Shown here: positions 35,237 to 43,659 of the stretch, piece by piece
How the letters are laid out: each line of letters begins with the position of its first letter
How positions within the stretch are numbered: the first letter of the stretch is position 1
NCBI GenBank assembly: GCA_050011195.1
Contig: JBEKJO010000015.1
Coordinates: forward strand, 1-60,393
DNA: 60,393 nucleotides
Origin: PALSA-1440 sp050011195
GTDB lineage: Bacteria; Verrucomicrobiota; Verrucomicrobiia; Limisphaerales; UBA8199
Direction: 5' to 3'
Made by a program: the position numbers and the translations under genes
Notes under the pieces: generated by a model
The model's database searches: none
Seen by the model: only the letters and a program-made list of their open reading frames with translations
What the model was told of the DNA's origin: nothing

Positions 35237-36466
35237 TTAGTAAAGTAAATACTTCTTGCGTGCCTTGCGGAACGCGTCTTCGCCCGCCTTCCAGGAGGCG
35301 ACAATCTCCGCCGCGGGCGTCCCGGCCTGCAAGGCCTTGCGCGTTGTGTCGGTGCCGTTGACTTTGTCGAACATGGTGAAGCTCTTTTTGGCCTTCACCG
35401 CCTCGGCAAAGAGGTCGCGGTCGGCCACCTTCTTCAAGGCTTCGAGCGCATAGAAGTTGATGGCGGTCAGGGGGGCCGCGGCGGGGTCGGTGAAAAAGAT
35501 CTGCACCCCGCCAATCAACTGGTTGCTGAACATGAAGTAGTAGGGTTTGTAGGTGATGGGCTGGAACCGCACACCCGGGAGTTGGTAGCCATTGAGCTGT
35601 TCCGCCAGCTTATGCGGGTCCACCTCGGGCGCGGCGACGCATTCAAAGGGGAGGGTGTAGCCGATGCCGGTGCTGACGCCGCCGATTTCGCCCAACATGC
35701 CGGTGGCGACCTGGAAAAGGGCGGAGTCGCCATGCGGCACATGCGGGGAGCTGGGCACCCAGGGCAACCCTGTGTCCCGCCAAACCATCGAGCGTTTCCA
35801 GCCCTTCATGGGGACGACCGTCAGGCGGCAGGGCTTCTTGATCCAGCCCTCGCCGTTGATCATCCGCGCCAGTTCGCCGCAGGTCAGGCCATAGACGTAA
35901 GGGACATTCCAGTGGCCGACGAAGGAGCGGAATTGTTCCTCGAGCATCGGCCCCTCGACGCGTTGGCCCCCGAGCGGATCGGGACGGTCCAACACGACGA
36001 ATTCGACGCCGGCCTCGGCGCAGGCCTCCATCGCGACTCCCATCGTGCTGACGAACGTGTAAGAACGGCAGCCGGTGTCCTGCAAGTCGTACACGAACGC
36101 GTCCAGACCGCTGAGCATCTCGGGCGTCGGCTTGTGGGTCTTGCCGTAGAGCGAATGTGCCGGCAAGCCGGTGCGGGCATCCACGCGGCTGGCCACTTTG
36201 TCCCCCGCCGGCACGTCGCCGTAAATCCCGTGCTCGGGGCCGAACAGGGCCACCAGCTTCACGCCCGGGGCGACGCGCAGCACGTCAATCGTGGAGTCCA
36301 GATGGCGATTGACGCCCGAGGGGTTGGTGAGCAGCCCGACGCGCTTCCCTTGCAGCACCTTGAAGTGCCCCGCGGCCAGAACTTCGTTGCCGAGTTTGAC
36401 TTCGGCCCGGGCGGTCCAGGGCAACGCGAGGGTCAGCATCAAGAGGCTGGATAAGAACGCTTTCAC
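35237..36466 (-). CDS. NamZ-like exo-beta-N-acetylmuramidase (DUF1343 family)
   Basis: 409 residues from a GTG at 36466, chosen because it gives a compact signal peptide (VKAFLSSLLMLTLALPWTARA); a TTG at 36502 is also in frame. Family signatures: KRVGLLTNPSGVN, FGPEHGIYGDVPAG, FVYDLQDTGCRSYTFVSTM, VVLDRPDPLGG and a C-terminal DLFAEAVKAKKSFTMFDKVNG. Characterised DUF1343 proteins (NamZ, GH171) release MurNAc from the non-reducing end of peptidoglycan fragments. Here it fits muropeptide scavenging alongside the peptide transporters and M3 peptidase in this window. Confidence 0.88.
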   Translation of the reverse strand: MKAFLSSLLMLTLALPWTARAEVKLGNEVLAAGHFKVLQGKRVGLLTNPSGVNRHLDSTIDVLRVAPGVKLVALFGPEHGIYGDVPAGDKVASRVDARTGLPAHSLYGKTHKPTPEMLSGLDAFVYDLQDTGCRSYTFVSTMGVAMEACAEAGVEFVVLDRPDPLGGQRVEGPMLEEQFRSFVGHWNVPYVYGLTCGELARMINGEGWIKKPCRLTVVPMKGWKRSMVWRDTGLPWVPSSPHVPHGDSALFQVATGMLGEIGGVSTGIGYTLPFECVAAPEVDPHKLAEQLNGYQLPGVRFQPITYKPYYFMFSNQLIGGVQIFFTDPAAAPLTAINFYALEALKKVADRDLFAEAVKAKKSFTMFDKVNGTDTTRKALQAGTPAAEIVASWKAGEDAFRKARKKYLLY

Positions 36467-37308
36467 TGCCGGCGAGCTTAGCGGGCTGGCGGCCCAAAGC
36501 AAAAGAATTTGCCGCTTGCGTCTTTGCGTTAATTCTGCTGCCTTTTTTTAGGCTAAGTGCCGCGCCACAGGTGGCGCCGGTGGCATTTCCGGCGGGTTTT
36601 GGCCACTCCCCAGCCGCTGCCCGCCCGTCCAACCCTCCAAATTGCCCTCAAACAGCCCCCCTCCGCCACTCCCGACGCCCGGCCGCCCGCCAGGAACCAG
36701 CCGTCACTCACCCGAATTGTACCCGAATTACACCGGAAGCACTCCCTTGTGCATGGCGGGAACGCAGCCCTTTGAAACCGCCCCACTTCCCTTAACCCAC
36801 TTAACTCATTTAACTCCTTTAACCCCGTGTAACTCTTGCAACCCCAGCAACTCACGCAACCCCTTTAATCCCGCTCCCGCTCCCAGCCAGTTTCGTGTAT
36901 TTCGCGAGGTGTCTTTCGAGCCGTTGACCTGCTGTTGGGTGTCCCGCTGGCGGGTTAGCCGGGCGTCCCGCCCGGTGGCCCTGCCCACCTTGGAGACGGG
37001 GATGCCGCCCAATCCCCCAACCCAAAGGAGGCCCGCAACCCGGCTTCCAAGTCTGCGCTGCGTCACCCTGCAAGCGCCACGGCCGCATTCAGATCGGCCC
37101 GCTGCATCCGAAATCGGGAAAGCGCCTGAGGAAATGCGTCGGTTTCACGAGGAAAACGTTGCCAAAGCTCAAACTGCCGACTGAATTGGGTTTTTGAGGC
37201 GCCGCCCGATACCTTGTACGCTGCGCGGCTATCTGCGAGCGGATTCGGGATGTTGTTCGTGTCCGTTCGAGCCGTCAGGACATGCCGTGACAGAGGGGTT
37301 GTGGCCGT
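36467..37308. other. Noncoding gap with a 9-bp-period array
   Basis: 842 bp between the NamZ-like gene start and the stop of the HEAT-repeat gene. It carries the array at 36792-36872 and a short hairpin CCGGGCG-TCC-CGCCCGG at 36959-36975. I see no convincing gene, although several frames are open because of high GC. Confidence 0.55.
36792..36872. repeat. 9-bp-period degenerate array, locus 2
   Basis: Nine contiguous 9-mers in exact register: TTAACCCAC, TTAACTCAT, TTAACTCCT, TTAACCCCG, TGTAACTCT, TGCAACCCC, AGCAACTCA, CGCAACCCC, TTTAATCCC. AAC/AAT is kept in every unit while the other positions drift. It matches the arrays at 30242 and 40103. Confidence 0.8.
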
Positions 37309-38694
37309 TCACTCAACCTTCTGCTTATCCAGCCAAGCCTTTAACTCGGAAAGAATCTGGCGGTTCTCAGCAATTTCCTCTTCCGTGCCGTCACGGTTTG
37401 GGTCGTGATGCCACTTGTAGTAATACTTTGGCCCGTTGGGACTGTATTCGAGCGCCAACATCAACCGGAAGTTGTGGGCATGTCTTACCGAAGGGTCATC
37501 GAAACGCAAACAACTGGCGAGGCCTGGCGCGGCGTGCTCCCCACCGTACATCCGCAGCAGGTCAATGGCCTCATAGTAAGTTCGAATGTTCTCGCCGCCG
37601 GCTAGAATGATGGGCTTGACCCATTCCGGCTGCACCGGCCGTCCGGATGCATGCAAGCCCTTCACGGCGGCGATGCGGAGGGCGAAATCCGAGTTTGCCA
37701 GACAGTTCGTCAGCACAGCAAAGCAACGTGGGTCACCCAGCCGGCCGAGGGCTTCAGCGGCGGCGTAACGCACAGAATTGCTCTCGTCTTCAAGCAGGGA
37801 GCACAGCGGAGCGAAGGCGAGTTCCGAACCCGTCCAGCTCACCGCCCGCGCCGTTTGGATGCGGATGCTGGCATCGGAATTCGTGATTGCTGCCAGTAAT
37901 ACGCGCACGACCCGATCGTTTTGATGGGACTTGCGGAGCGCAGCGCCAGCCAGACCAGCCACGTAATCCTCACCCTGCTTGAGCACGACGATAAGGGCGT
38001 CCGCCGCCATGTCACTCGTGAACCGGGCCAACGCGTTGACCGCGGTATAATTTCCAGGGTCCTTTTTGAGCAAGGCGGCCAGGGGCGGAATGATTCGCGG
38101 GTCGTTGAGCTCGGCGAGTGCCGTTGCGGCTTCGCCGAGCGCGCCGTTGGTTTCAACAACGCGTCCCCAAGCCTGGATAATTTCCGCAAGCCGCTTGGGG
38201 TCAGGCGGCAAAACCGCTAGTTTAAGAACCGTAGTGAGCGGCTGCGCCAAGGGAGCGGTTCGCCTGGGATAATCCCGAAGGTCGCAACGGCAGGTCACCG
38301 TATAATCTCCCGGCTTGTCGAAAACACACCGCTCATTGAAGAAAATCCGGGCGGTATAAACTTTGCCGGGGGCAACTGTTTCCTGGGAGACAAACCCATT
38401 GGCATCCCACCCAAAATACCGGCTCTTCGCTGATTCGCCCTCCGCGTTGGTGGCGGTAATCGTGAAGATCTCGTTGCGCACGTGGGAGAAATGAAACGGC
38501 TGTTCAGCACGATTGCTGAGCACGAACGTGAGGTAGAGCGGCTCGCCGACGATCACACGCGAAGCGTCCGGGATAAAGCCCGCCGCGAGGGCAACCCCGT
38601 TGGTGGCATTGGTATAGTCGCCCAGAAACATCGTGGCATTAGCAGGGCTGAGGGCCGCGATTGAGAGCAGCCAAAAGGAGAAGCAGTTTCTCAT
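37309..38694 (-). CDS. Secreted HEAT-repeat protein
   Basis: 461 residues from the ATG at 38694, which gives a signal peptide (MRNCFSFWLLSIAALSPANA). The N-terminal third is a beta-sandwich-like domain (LYLTFVLSNRAEQPFHF, CVFDKPGDYTVTC). From about residue 180 there are HEAT/PBS-type helical repeats: LAELNDPRIIPPLAALLKKD, then NALARFTSDMAADALIVVL, VRYAAAEALGRLGDPRCFAV, and FALRIAAVKGLHASGRP. It is probably a periplasmic or surface binding scaffold. A dispersed repeat at 38750-38870 supplies an in-frame ATG at 38817, which would add a 41-residue leader if used. Confidence 0.75.
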   Translation of the reverse strand: MRNCFSFWLLSIAALSPANATMFLGDYTNATNGVALAAGFIPDASRVIVGEPLYLTFVLSNRAEQPFHFSHVRNEIFTITATNAEGESAKSRYFGWDANGFVSQETVAPGKVYTARIFFNERCVFDKPGDYTVTCRCDLRDYPRRTAPLAQPLTTVLKLAVLPPDPKRLAEIIQAWGRVVETNGALGEAATALAELNDPRIIPPLAALLKKDPGNYTAVNALARFTSDMAADALIVVLKQGEDYVAGLAGAALRKSHQNDRVVRVLLAAITNSDASIRIQTARAVSWTGSELAFAPLCSLLEDESNSVRYAAAEALGRLGDPRCFAVLTNCLANSDFALRIAAVKGLHASGRPVQPEWVKPIILAGGENIRTYYEAIDLLRMYGGEHAAPGLASCLRFDDPSVRHAHNFRLMLALEYSPNGPKYYYKWHHDPNRDGTEEEIAENRQILSELKAWLDKQKVE

Positions 38695-38749
38695 GAACCA
38701 TTGGACGGGAATTCGCGGCTTCTCTCTCACGCTTTTTCGCTCCGAACGA

Positions 38750-38870
38750 CTGATGGACGGCGTGAACGCCAGTGAACACACGACAAGGCTGCGACGTCCA
38801 GCAGCGAATGAATCCATATCGAGACCGTTCTAACGCTCAAACCTGCGGAGCGCAAGTCACAAGCAAAGCT
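38750..38870 (-). repeat. 121-bp dispersed repeat, copy B
   Basis: Gapless counterpart of 26150-26270. On the minus strand it reads ACTTGCGCTCCGC, then CGATATG with an ATG at 38817 in frame with the downstream HEAT-repeat gene. The short peptides encoded from the two repeat ATGs resemble each other (M-D/Y-S-x-A-G-R pattern, ending AF-x-PSIS). The candidate promoter is TTGCGC, 16 bp, TTAGAA. Confidence 0.7.
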
Positions 38871-38925
38871 TCGGCAACCCCTGTATCGGTTCTTCGCTAC
38901 TTTCGGTGGAATGAAAAAAGCGAAA

Positions 38926-38939
38926 GCTCCGTTAGGAGC
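38926..38939. repeat. Short hairpin GCTCCGTTAGGAGC, copy 2
   Basis: Identical to 2870-2883. It is followed by GACCTGTCTATAG and lies 56 bp from dispersed repeat B, so it may be part of a larger composite repeat upstream of the HEAT-repeat gene. Confidence 0.55.
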
Positions 38940-39004
38940 GACCTGTCTATAGTGAAGACCGTCCAAGACACTGAAAAGACCCGTCCTTTAGTATGGCTGG
39001 CGGA

Positions 39005-40072
39005 TCAATCGGCGGTGGCGTCGAGCCAATCCGGGTTCTTTTCGGCGTGGTCGGCGATTTCAGTCCAGATCGCTTCCAGCGGGGTCTGGGGTTTCCAGCC
39101 CCAAATCTGCGCGGCCCGGCTTGAATCCAGGACCAGCCAGGGGACATCAAGGGGCCGGTTTTTCCTTTCCGCCGCAATCGTGTGGGGCCCGAAGCGTTGG
39201 GCGCACCAGGCGCTCAACTGCCACAGCGAGGCGCTCTGGCCCAGGCCGCCACTGACGTTGAGCACGCGAGGCGCATCCGGGCGGGGCTTCTTTATCTGTT
39301 GCGCGACCAGCGGGAGCAAGTCGCGCGGATGCAGGCAATCGCGCACCTGACAGCCTGTGCCGTTGAAGCCAATGTACTTCAGCGGGCGTCGCCGGCAGTA
39401 GGAGTGAATCCAATAGGAGAAGATGCCCTGGTCGATCTTGCCAAACTGGCCGGCGCCGGCCAACACGCCGCAACGGAGGATGGAGACGGGCAGATCAAAG
39501 GTCTCGGCATACTCGCAGGCGAGAAGCTCGGAGGCGCGTTTGGAGCTGCCGTAAAGCGACAACGGGGGCTCGGTCGAGAAATCCTCGGCGACGCCGTTCG
39601 GGCTGAAGCCGGGGAGGCGTGGCGCATCGGTGCGCGGGACGAACCGATCGCCCTGGGCGTCCACGGGAATGGCGGCGAGGGCGCGAATCGAATAGACGCG
39701 GCTAGTGCTGAGGAGGGTGAACCCGCAGCGCCACTGCTTCAGCAATTCGAGCATGTTGATCGTGCCAACGAGGTTGTGCTCGATCAATTGGCGGCTGGTG
39801 CTCTTGCCGTCCACGCCAGCGAGGACGCTGGGGTTGGCGGCGGCTTCGATGATCCAATCGCAGCGAGGCAGGGTTTCAAGGTCGCTGGGGTTGCGAACGT
39901 CGCCGTGGCAGAGCGTGATGCCGCGTTGGCGCAAGGCACGGCGATTGGTTTCGCTGCCGGCCCGGACGAGGTTGTCCAGGCCCGCAATGTCCCAATCCGG
40001 CCAGCCTTCCAGCAGGCCGCGGGCGAGGGTGCTGCCGACGAAACCACAAATGCCGGTGATTAGAATGCGCAT
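39005..40072 (-). CDS. NAD-dependent sugar-nucleotide epimerase (extended SDR)
   Basis: 355 residues. The NAD-binding motif is TGICGFVGS (6-14), the acidic residue after the second strand is in AGLDNL, and the catalytic pair is Tyr174/Lys178 in LYGSSKRASE, with STSRVYS upstream. The overall layout resembles CDP-paratose 2-epimerase (Tyv)-type enzymes, including a VRDCLHPRDL segment. It probably modifies a nucleotide sugar for surface polysaccharide. It is the second gene of a pair, 136 bp after the first epimerase. Confidence 0.82.
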   Translation of the reverse strand: MRILITGICGFVGSTLARGLLEGWPDWDIAGLDNLVRAGSETNRRALRQRGITLCHGDVRNPSDLETLPRCDWIIEAAANPSVLAGVDGKSTSRQLIEHNLVGTINMLELLKQWRCGFTLLSTSRVYSIRALAAIPVDAQGDRFVPRTDAPRLPGFSPNGVAEDFSTEPPLSLYGSSKRASELLACEYAETFDLPVSILRCGVLAGAGQFGKIDQGIFSYWIHSYCRRRPLKYIGFNGTGCQVRDCLHPRDLLPLVAQQIKKPRPDAPRVLNVSGGLGQSASLWQLSAWCAQRFGPHTIAAERKNRPLDVPWLVLDSSRAAQIWGWKPQTPLEAIWTEIADHAEKNPDWLDATAD

Positions 40073-40102
40073 GGTGAGCGGAGGGGCGGACGGGCGAGTG
40101 GA

Positions 40103-40201
40103 GAGTTAAATGAGTTGAATGAGTTAAAAAAGTTAATTGGGTTAAATGGGTTAAATGGTGACGGGAGTTAGATAGTTACAGGGTAACATGGGTTGCAGGG
40201 C
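40103..40201. repeat. 9-bp-period degenerate array, locus 3
   Basis: Eleven 9-mers: GAGTTAAAT, GAGTTGAAT, GAGTTAAAA, AAGTTAATT, GGGTTAAAT (twice), GGTGACGGG, then AGTTAGATA, GTTACAGGG, TAACATGGG and TTGCAGGGC with slight drift. This is the reverse complement of the locus 1 and 2 repeat type. It lies between two co-oriented minus-strand epimerase genes. Confidence 0.75.
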
Positions 40202-40208
40202 CAGATGG

Positions 40209-41273
40209 TTAGAGGGGTTGAGTCAGCCGTTCGCGCCAGGAGGCGACGATTTCCTCAAAAATCTGCGGCAGGCTGCGCGTCAGACGCCATTGGGGGTAGT
40301 GCGACTTCATTTTGCGCAAGTCGCTGTAGTAACAGATGTGGTCGCCGCTGCGGGCCTGGTCCAGGTAAGTGTGGGTTTGCTTCCTGCCGGTGCAGGCCCG
40401 GGCCATCTCAAAGGCTTCCAGGATGGAGCAGGAATTGTCTTTGCCGCCGCCAAGATTATAGACCTCGCCGGCCCGGGGCGCCTGGTAGAACTCGAACATG
40501 AAGCCCGCCACATCCGCCGAATGGATATTGTCGCGGACTTGTTTGCCTTTATAGCCGTAAATCTTGTATTCGCGGCCTTCGAGATTGCACTTGAGCAGGT
40601 AACTGAGGAAGCCGTGCAGTTCGACCCCGGAATGGTTTGGGCCGGTCAGACAGCCGCCCCGCAGGCAACAGGTGGGCAGGCCAAAGTAGCGGCCATATTC
40701 CTGCACCATGACGTCGGCGGCGACTTTGGAAGCGCCGAAGAGGGAGTGCTTGGACTGGTCGATGGAAAAGCTCTCGGGGACACCGTGCGCAAACTGCGGG
40801 TCGGCGTAGTCCCAGCGCCGGTCCAATTCCTTGAGGGCAATGGTGTTGGGCCGGTCGCCATAGACCTTGTTGGTGGACATGTGAATGAAGGGCGACTCCG
40901 GGCAATGGCGGCGGGCGGCTTCGAGCAGGTTGAGCGTCCCTACGGCGTTGACGTCGAAATCATCAAAGGGGATGCTGGCGGCCAGGTCGTGCGAGGGCTG
41001 GGCGGCGGTGTGGATGATGACGGCGGGTTTGAGGGTTTCGACCAGTTTGAGGACGGCGGCGCGGTCGCGAATATCAAGCTCGTGGTGGGTGAAGCCGGGC
41101 AGCGTCCGCCGCAGCCGCTCCTGGTTCCAGCGGGTGTTGCCTTGCGGGCCGAAGAAGGCCTCGCGCTGGTTATTGTCCACGCCGTGAACGGCCAAGCCGC
41201 GCCCGTGGAAGAAGACGGCGACTTCCGAGCCGATCAAGCCGGACGAGCCGGTTACAAGACAGTTTTTGTTCAT
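40209..41273 (-). CDS. CDP-paratose 2-epimerase-like SDR with Phe at the catalytic Tyr position
   Basis: 354 residues from the ATG at 41273 (MNKNCLVTGSSGLIGSEVAV). Cofactor motif TGSSGLIGS; HTAAQPSHD and MSTNKVYGD are typical of NAD-dependent sugar-nucleotide epimerases. At the Y-x-x-x-K site the sequence is LFGASK: Phe179 replaces Tyr, with Lys183 kept. I recall close homologues with the same SLFGASKVAAD, so this may be a subfamily trait rather than damage. Later marks are GKQVRDNIHS, VYNLGGGKDN and LPQIFEEI. It pairs with the epimerase at 39005-40072. Confidence 0.82.
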   Translation of the reverse strand: MNKNCLVTGSSGLIGSEVAVFFHGRGLAVHGVDNNQREAFFGPQGNTRWNQERLRRTLPGFTHHELDIRDRAAVLKLVETLKPAVIIHTAAQPSHDLAASIPFDDFDVNAVGTLNLLEAARRHCPESPFIHMSTNKVYGDRPNTIALKELDRRWDYADPQFAHGVPESFSIDQSKHSLFGASKVAADVMVQEYGRYFGLPTCCLRGGCLTGPNHSGVELHGFLSYLLKCNLEGREYKIYGYKGKQVRDNIHSADVAGFMFEFYQAPRAGEVYNLGGGKDNSCSILEAFEMARACTGRKQTHTYLDQARSGDHICYYSDLRKMKSHYPQWRLTRSLPQIFEEIVASWRERLTQPL

Positions 41274-41398
41274 GCAGGTCTTCTTCAGATTAGACAGGAA
41301 AAGGTCCGGGTCCGCAAACCGCAAATAGTTCCAGGTCAAGGTCAGCGTGGCGCTTGACGAGTCGGCGCGGTTGCGGTCAAGTTCCCAGCTTGTTGACT

Positions 41399-43117
41399 AT
41401 GAAATTGAATTTGACCCGCTCTCTGGCCGGCATATTGGAGCCGGTCTTCGCCATTCGCACGGAAGAGGACCTCGGCATCGGCGATACGGAGGGCGTGCGC
41501 CAGATGATTGACTGGTGCCATCGCCACCGGTTGAGCATTCTCCAAACGCTGCCCATCAACGAGATCAGCGACGACAACAGCCCGTACAACGCCCTGAGTT
41601 CCCTGGCGATCGAGCCGGCCACCATCGCCCTATCGCCCCGCCACATTCCTGACCTGCCGCCGGCGAGATTCAAGGAGCTGGCCCGGCCGGAGTTGCTGGC
41701 TGAGTTGCGCGGCGGACCGGTCAATTATCCCGGGGTCAAGGCGCTCAAGCGCAAGCTGCTCGAGGCGGCCTTCGAGAGTTTCCTCCAGCGGCACTTCAAT
41801 CTGGAAACCGAGCGCGCCCTGCAATTCCGGTCGTTTCTGATGGAGAACGGGGCCTGGCTGAACGACTACTCCCTGTTTCGCGTGCTGATGGAGGAGAACG
41901 GCGACTTCCCGACCTGGGACCGCTGGGCCCCCGAGCACCGTTCGCCGCGCACCGCCCGCACGTGGCTGTTGTCGCTGCCGGAGAAACGCCGCGATGAGCT
42001 GATGCGCAAGCAGCTTTTCTTCATGTACGTTCAATGGCTGGCCTTCGGCCAATGGCAGGCGCTCAAGGCTTACGGCGCCGCGCAGAAGGTTTATTTGATG
42101 GGCGACATCCCTTTTGGAGTGGGGCGGTTCAGCGCCGATGTCTGGGCCAACCGCCTCATCTTCGACCTCGAGTGGAGCGGCGGCGCGCCGCCGGAGAAGG
42201 TCTTCAAGGTTGATCCGTTTACCGAGAAGTGGGGGCAGAATTGGGGCATCCCCAATTACCGCTGGGAGGAGTTGCGCCGGCGCGACTTCGACTGGTGGTG
42301 CACCCGCGTCGGCAACATCCAGAAAATCTTCCACCTCTATCGCATTGACCACGTGCTCGGGTTCTTCCGCATTTACTCGTTCCCGTGGACGCCGGACCGG
42401 AACGCGGAGTTTCTGCCGCTGACCGAAGCGCAAGCCGCCGCCAAAACCGGCGGCCGCCTGCCGGGCTTCAAGCAGTTCCCGGACGACACCCCCGAGCACA
42501 AGGCCGCCAACCAGGCCCAAGGCGAAGAAATCCTGCGCGTTGTGCTGGAGGCTTCGGGCGAGACGACCGTGGTGGCCGAGGATTTGGGCGTCGTGCCCGA
42601 GTATGTGCAGCCCACGTTGCAGAAGCTCAACACCCCCGGCTTCCGCATCCCGACGCTCTTCCGCGAGCCGGATGGCCGGTACTCTGATCCGAAGAAGTAT
42701 CCGCGCCTCTCGCTCGTGCAACCCGCGACCCACGATCATCCGCCGCTGGCCGCCGCCTGGGCCGAGTGCTGGCAGAACATTGACGCCGGCAAGGACGCGG
42801 AGACCAACCGGCGCGAACTGCGTTTGATGATGGAGTTCGCCGGCTTGAAGAACGGCGAGCCGCCGCGCGAGTTCACGGACCCGTTGCACGAGGCGTTCAC
42901 GCGGACAGTGCTGCAATCGCCGTCGTGGCTGGCGGTGTTCCAGATTACCGACGTGTTCGGCATGACGGCGCGCTTCAACACCCCCGGCTCGGTGGCTTCG
43001 ACCAATTGGTCCCACCGCCTGCCGCTCACCGTCAAAGAGTTGGACGAGGACCCGGTGCTGCTGGAACAGACGGAGATGTTCTCGCGCCTCGCGCAGGAAA
43101 GCGGACGCGTGAGCTAA
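41399..43117 (+). CDS. malQ: 4-alpha-glucanotransferase (GH77, amylomaltase)
   Basis: 572 residues from the ATG at 41399. GH77 landmarks are all present: PINEISDDNSPYNALSS near the N-terminus, VYLMGDIPFGVGRFSADVWA, the nucleophile in RIDHVLGFFRIY (Asp317), the acid/base in VVAEDLGVVP (Glu394) and the stabiliser in THDHPP (Asp446). The enzyme moves alpha-1,4-glucan segments between acceptors and works in maltodextrin and glycogen turnover. No signal peptide, so cytoplasmic. It diverges from the epimerase pair and no other mal genes are nearby. Confidence 0.93.
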   Translation: MKLNLTRSLAGILEPVFAIRTEEDLGIGDTEGVRQMIDWCHRHRLSILQTLPINEISDDNSPYNALSSLAIEPATIALSPRHIPDLPPARFKELARPELLAELRGGPVNYPGVKALKRKLLEAAFESFLQRHFNLETERALQFRSFLMENGAWLNDYSLFRVLMEENGDFPTWDRWAPEHRSPRTARTWLLSLPEKRRDELMRKQLFFMYVQWLAFGQWQALKAYGAAQKVYLMGDIPFGVGRFSADVWANRLIFDLEWSGGAPPEKVFKVDPFTEKWGQNWGIPNYRWEELRRRDFDWWCTRVGNIQKIFHLYRIDHVLGFFRIYSFPWTPDRNAEFLPLTEAQAAAKTGGRLPGFKQFPDDTPEHKAANQAQGEEILRVVLEASGETTVVAEDLGVVPEYVQPTLQKLNTPGFRIPTLFREPDGRYSDPKKYPRLSLVQPATHDHPPLAAAWAECWQNIDAGKDAETNRRELRLMMEFAGLKNGEPPREFTDPLHEAFTRTVLQSPSWLAVFQITDVFGMTARFNTPGSVASTNWSHRLPLTVKELDEDPVLLEQTEMFSRLAQESGRVS

Positions 43118-43221
43118 CCACTAAACCATAACCATTCAATGCAACCACAGATGGACACAGATAAACATAGATGGGAATTATTCTAAACCGCGCAGTTCCA
43201 TCGCGAGAACCCGGGCATTGG

Positions 43222-43617
43222 TCAGGCCTTGTATTGTTCGTCACTGACCTTTTCCATCCAGTCGACAACCTTGCCATCGAGCGCCTCCGCGATGGCGATA
43301 TGAGTCATCGCCGTGGTTGCCGTCGCACCATGCCAATGCTTCTCGCCGGGCTCAATCCAGACCACGTCGCCTGGCCGGATTTCCTCAATAGGACCACCCC
43401 AGCGCTGCACCCTGCCACAACCGGCTGTAACGATCAGGGTCTGACCCAGGGGATGCGTGTGCCAGGCGGTGCGAGCGCAGGGCTCAAATGTGACGATTGC
43501 GCCGCCAACACGCGCGGGATCGCTTCCCTTAAACGGTGAGTCGATGCGCACAGTGCCGGTGAAATACTCAGTCGGTCCTTTGCCGGATGGCTGTGAGCCA
43601 CTTCGTTTGATTTCCAT
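43222..43617 (-). CDS. Cupin protein of the hydroxynitrile-lyase-like group
   Basis: 131 residues. A single cupin with WHTHPLGQTLIVTAG and a second motif in PGEKHWHGATATTAMTHIAI. This arrangement, with VWIEPGEKHWHGA, is seen in small manganese cupins annotated as (R)-mandelonitrile lyase-like or carboxymuconolactone-associated cupins. Function in the cell is not known. It is 42 nt downstream of an aldo/keto reductase on the same strand, a pairing often met in redox or detoxification operons. Confidence 0.82.
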   Translation of the reverse strand: MEIKRSGSQPSGKGPTEYFTGTVRIDSPFKGSDPARVGGAIVTFEPCARTAWHTHPLGQTLIVTAGCGRVQRWGGPIEEIRPGDVVWIEPGEKHWHGATATTAMTHIAIAEALDGKVVDWMEKVSDEQYKA

Positions 43618-43659
43618 ATTTAATTTCCTTTGCTTGTTGGCAACAGTTGTATGTCTCTT

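Noticed and set aside
36467..37308. Small plus-strand frames in the gap before the HEAT-repeat gene
   Set aside because: Pro/Arg-rich, no start context and they run through the 9-bp array; they look like chance frames.
30242..40201. CRISPR arrays at the 9-bp-period loci
   Set aside because: Units are 9 bp with no spacers and no cas genes are nearby.
41630..43015. 461-codon minus-strand frame opposite malQ
   Set aside because: Antisense of a gene with all GH77 catalytic motifs.
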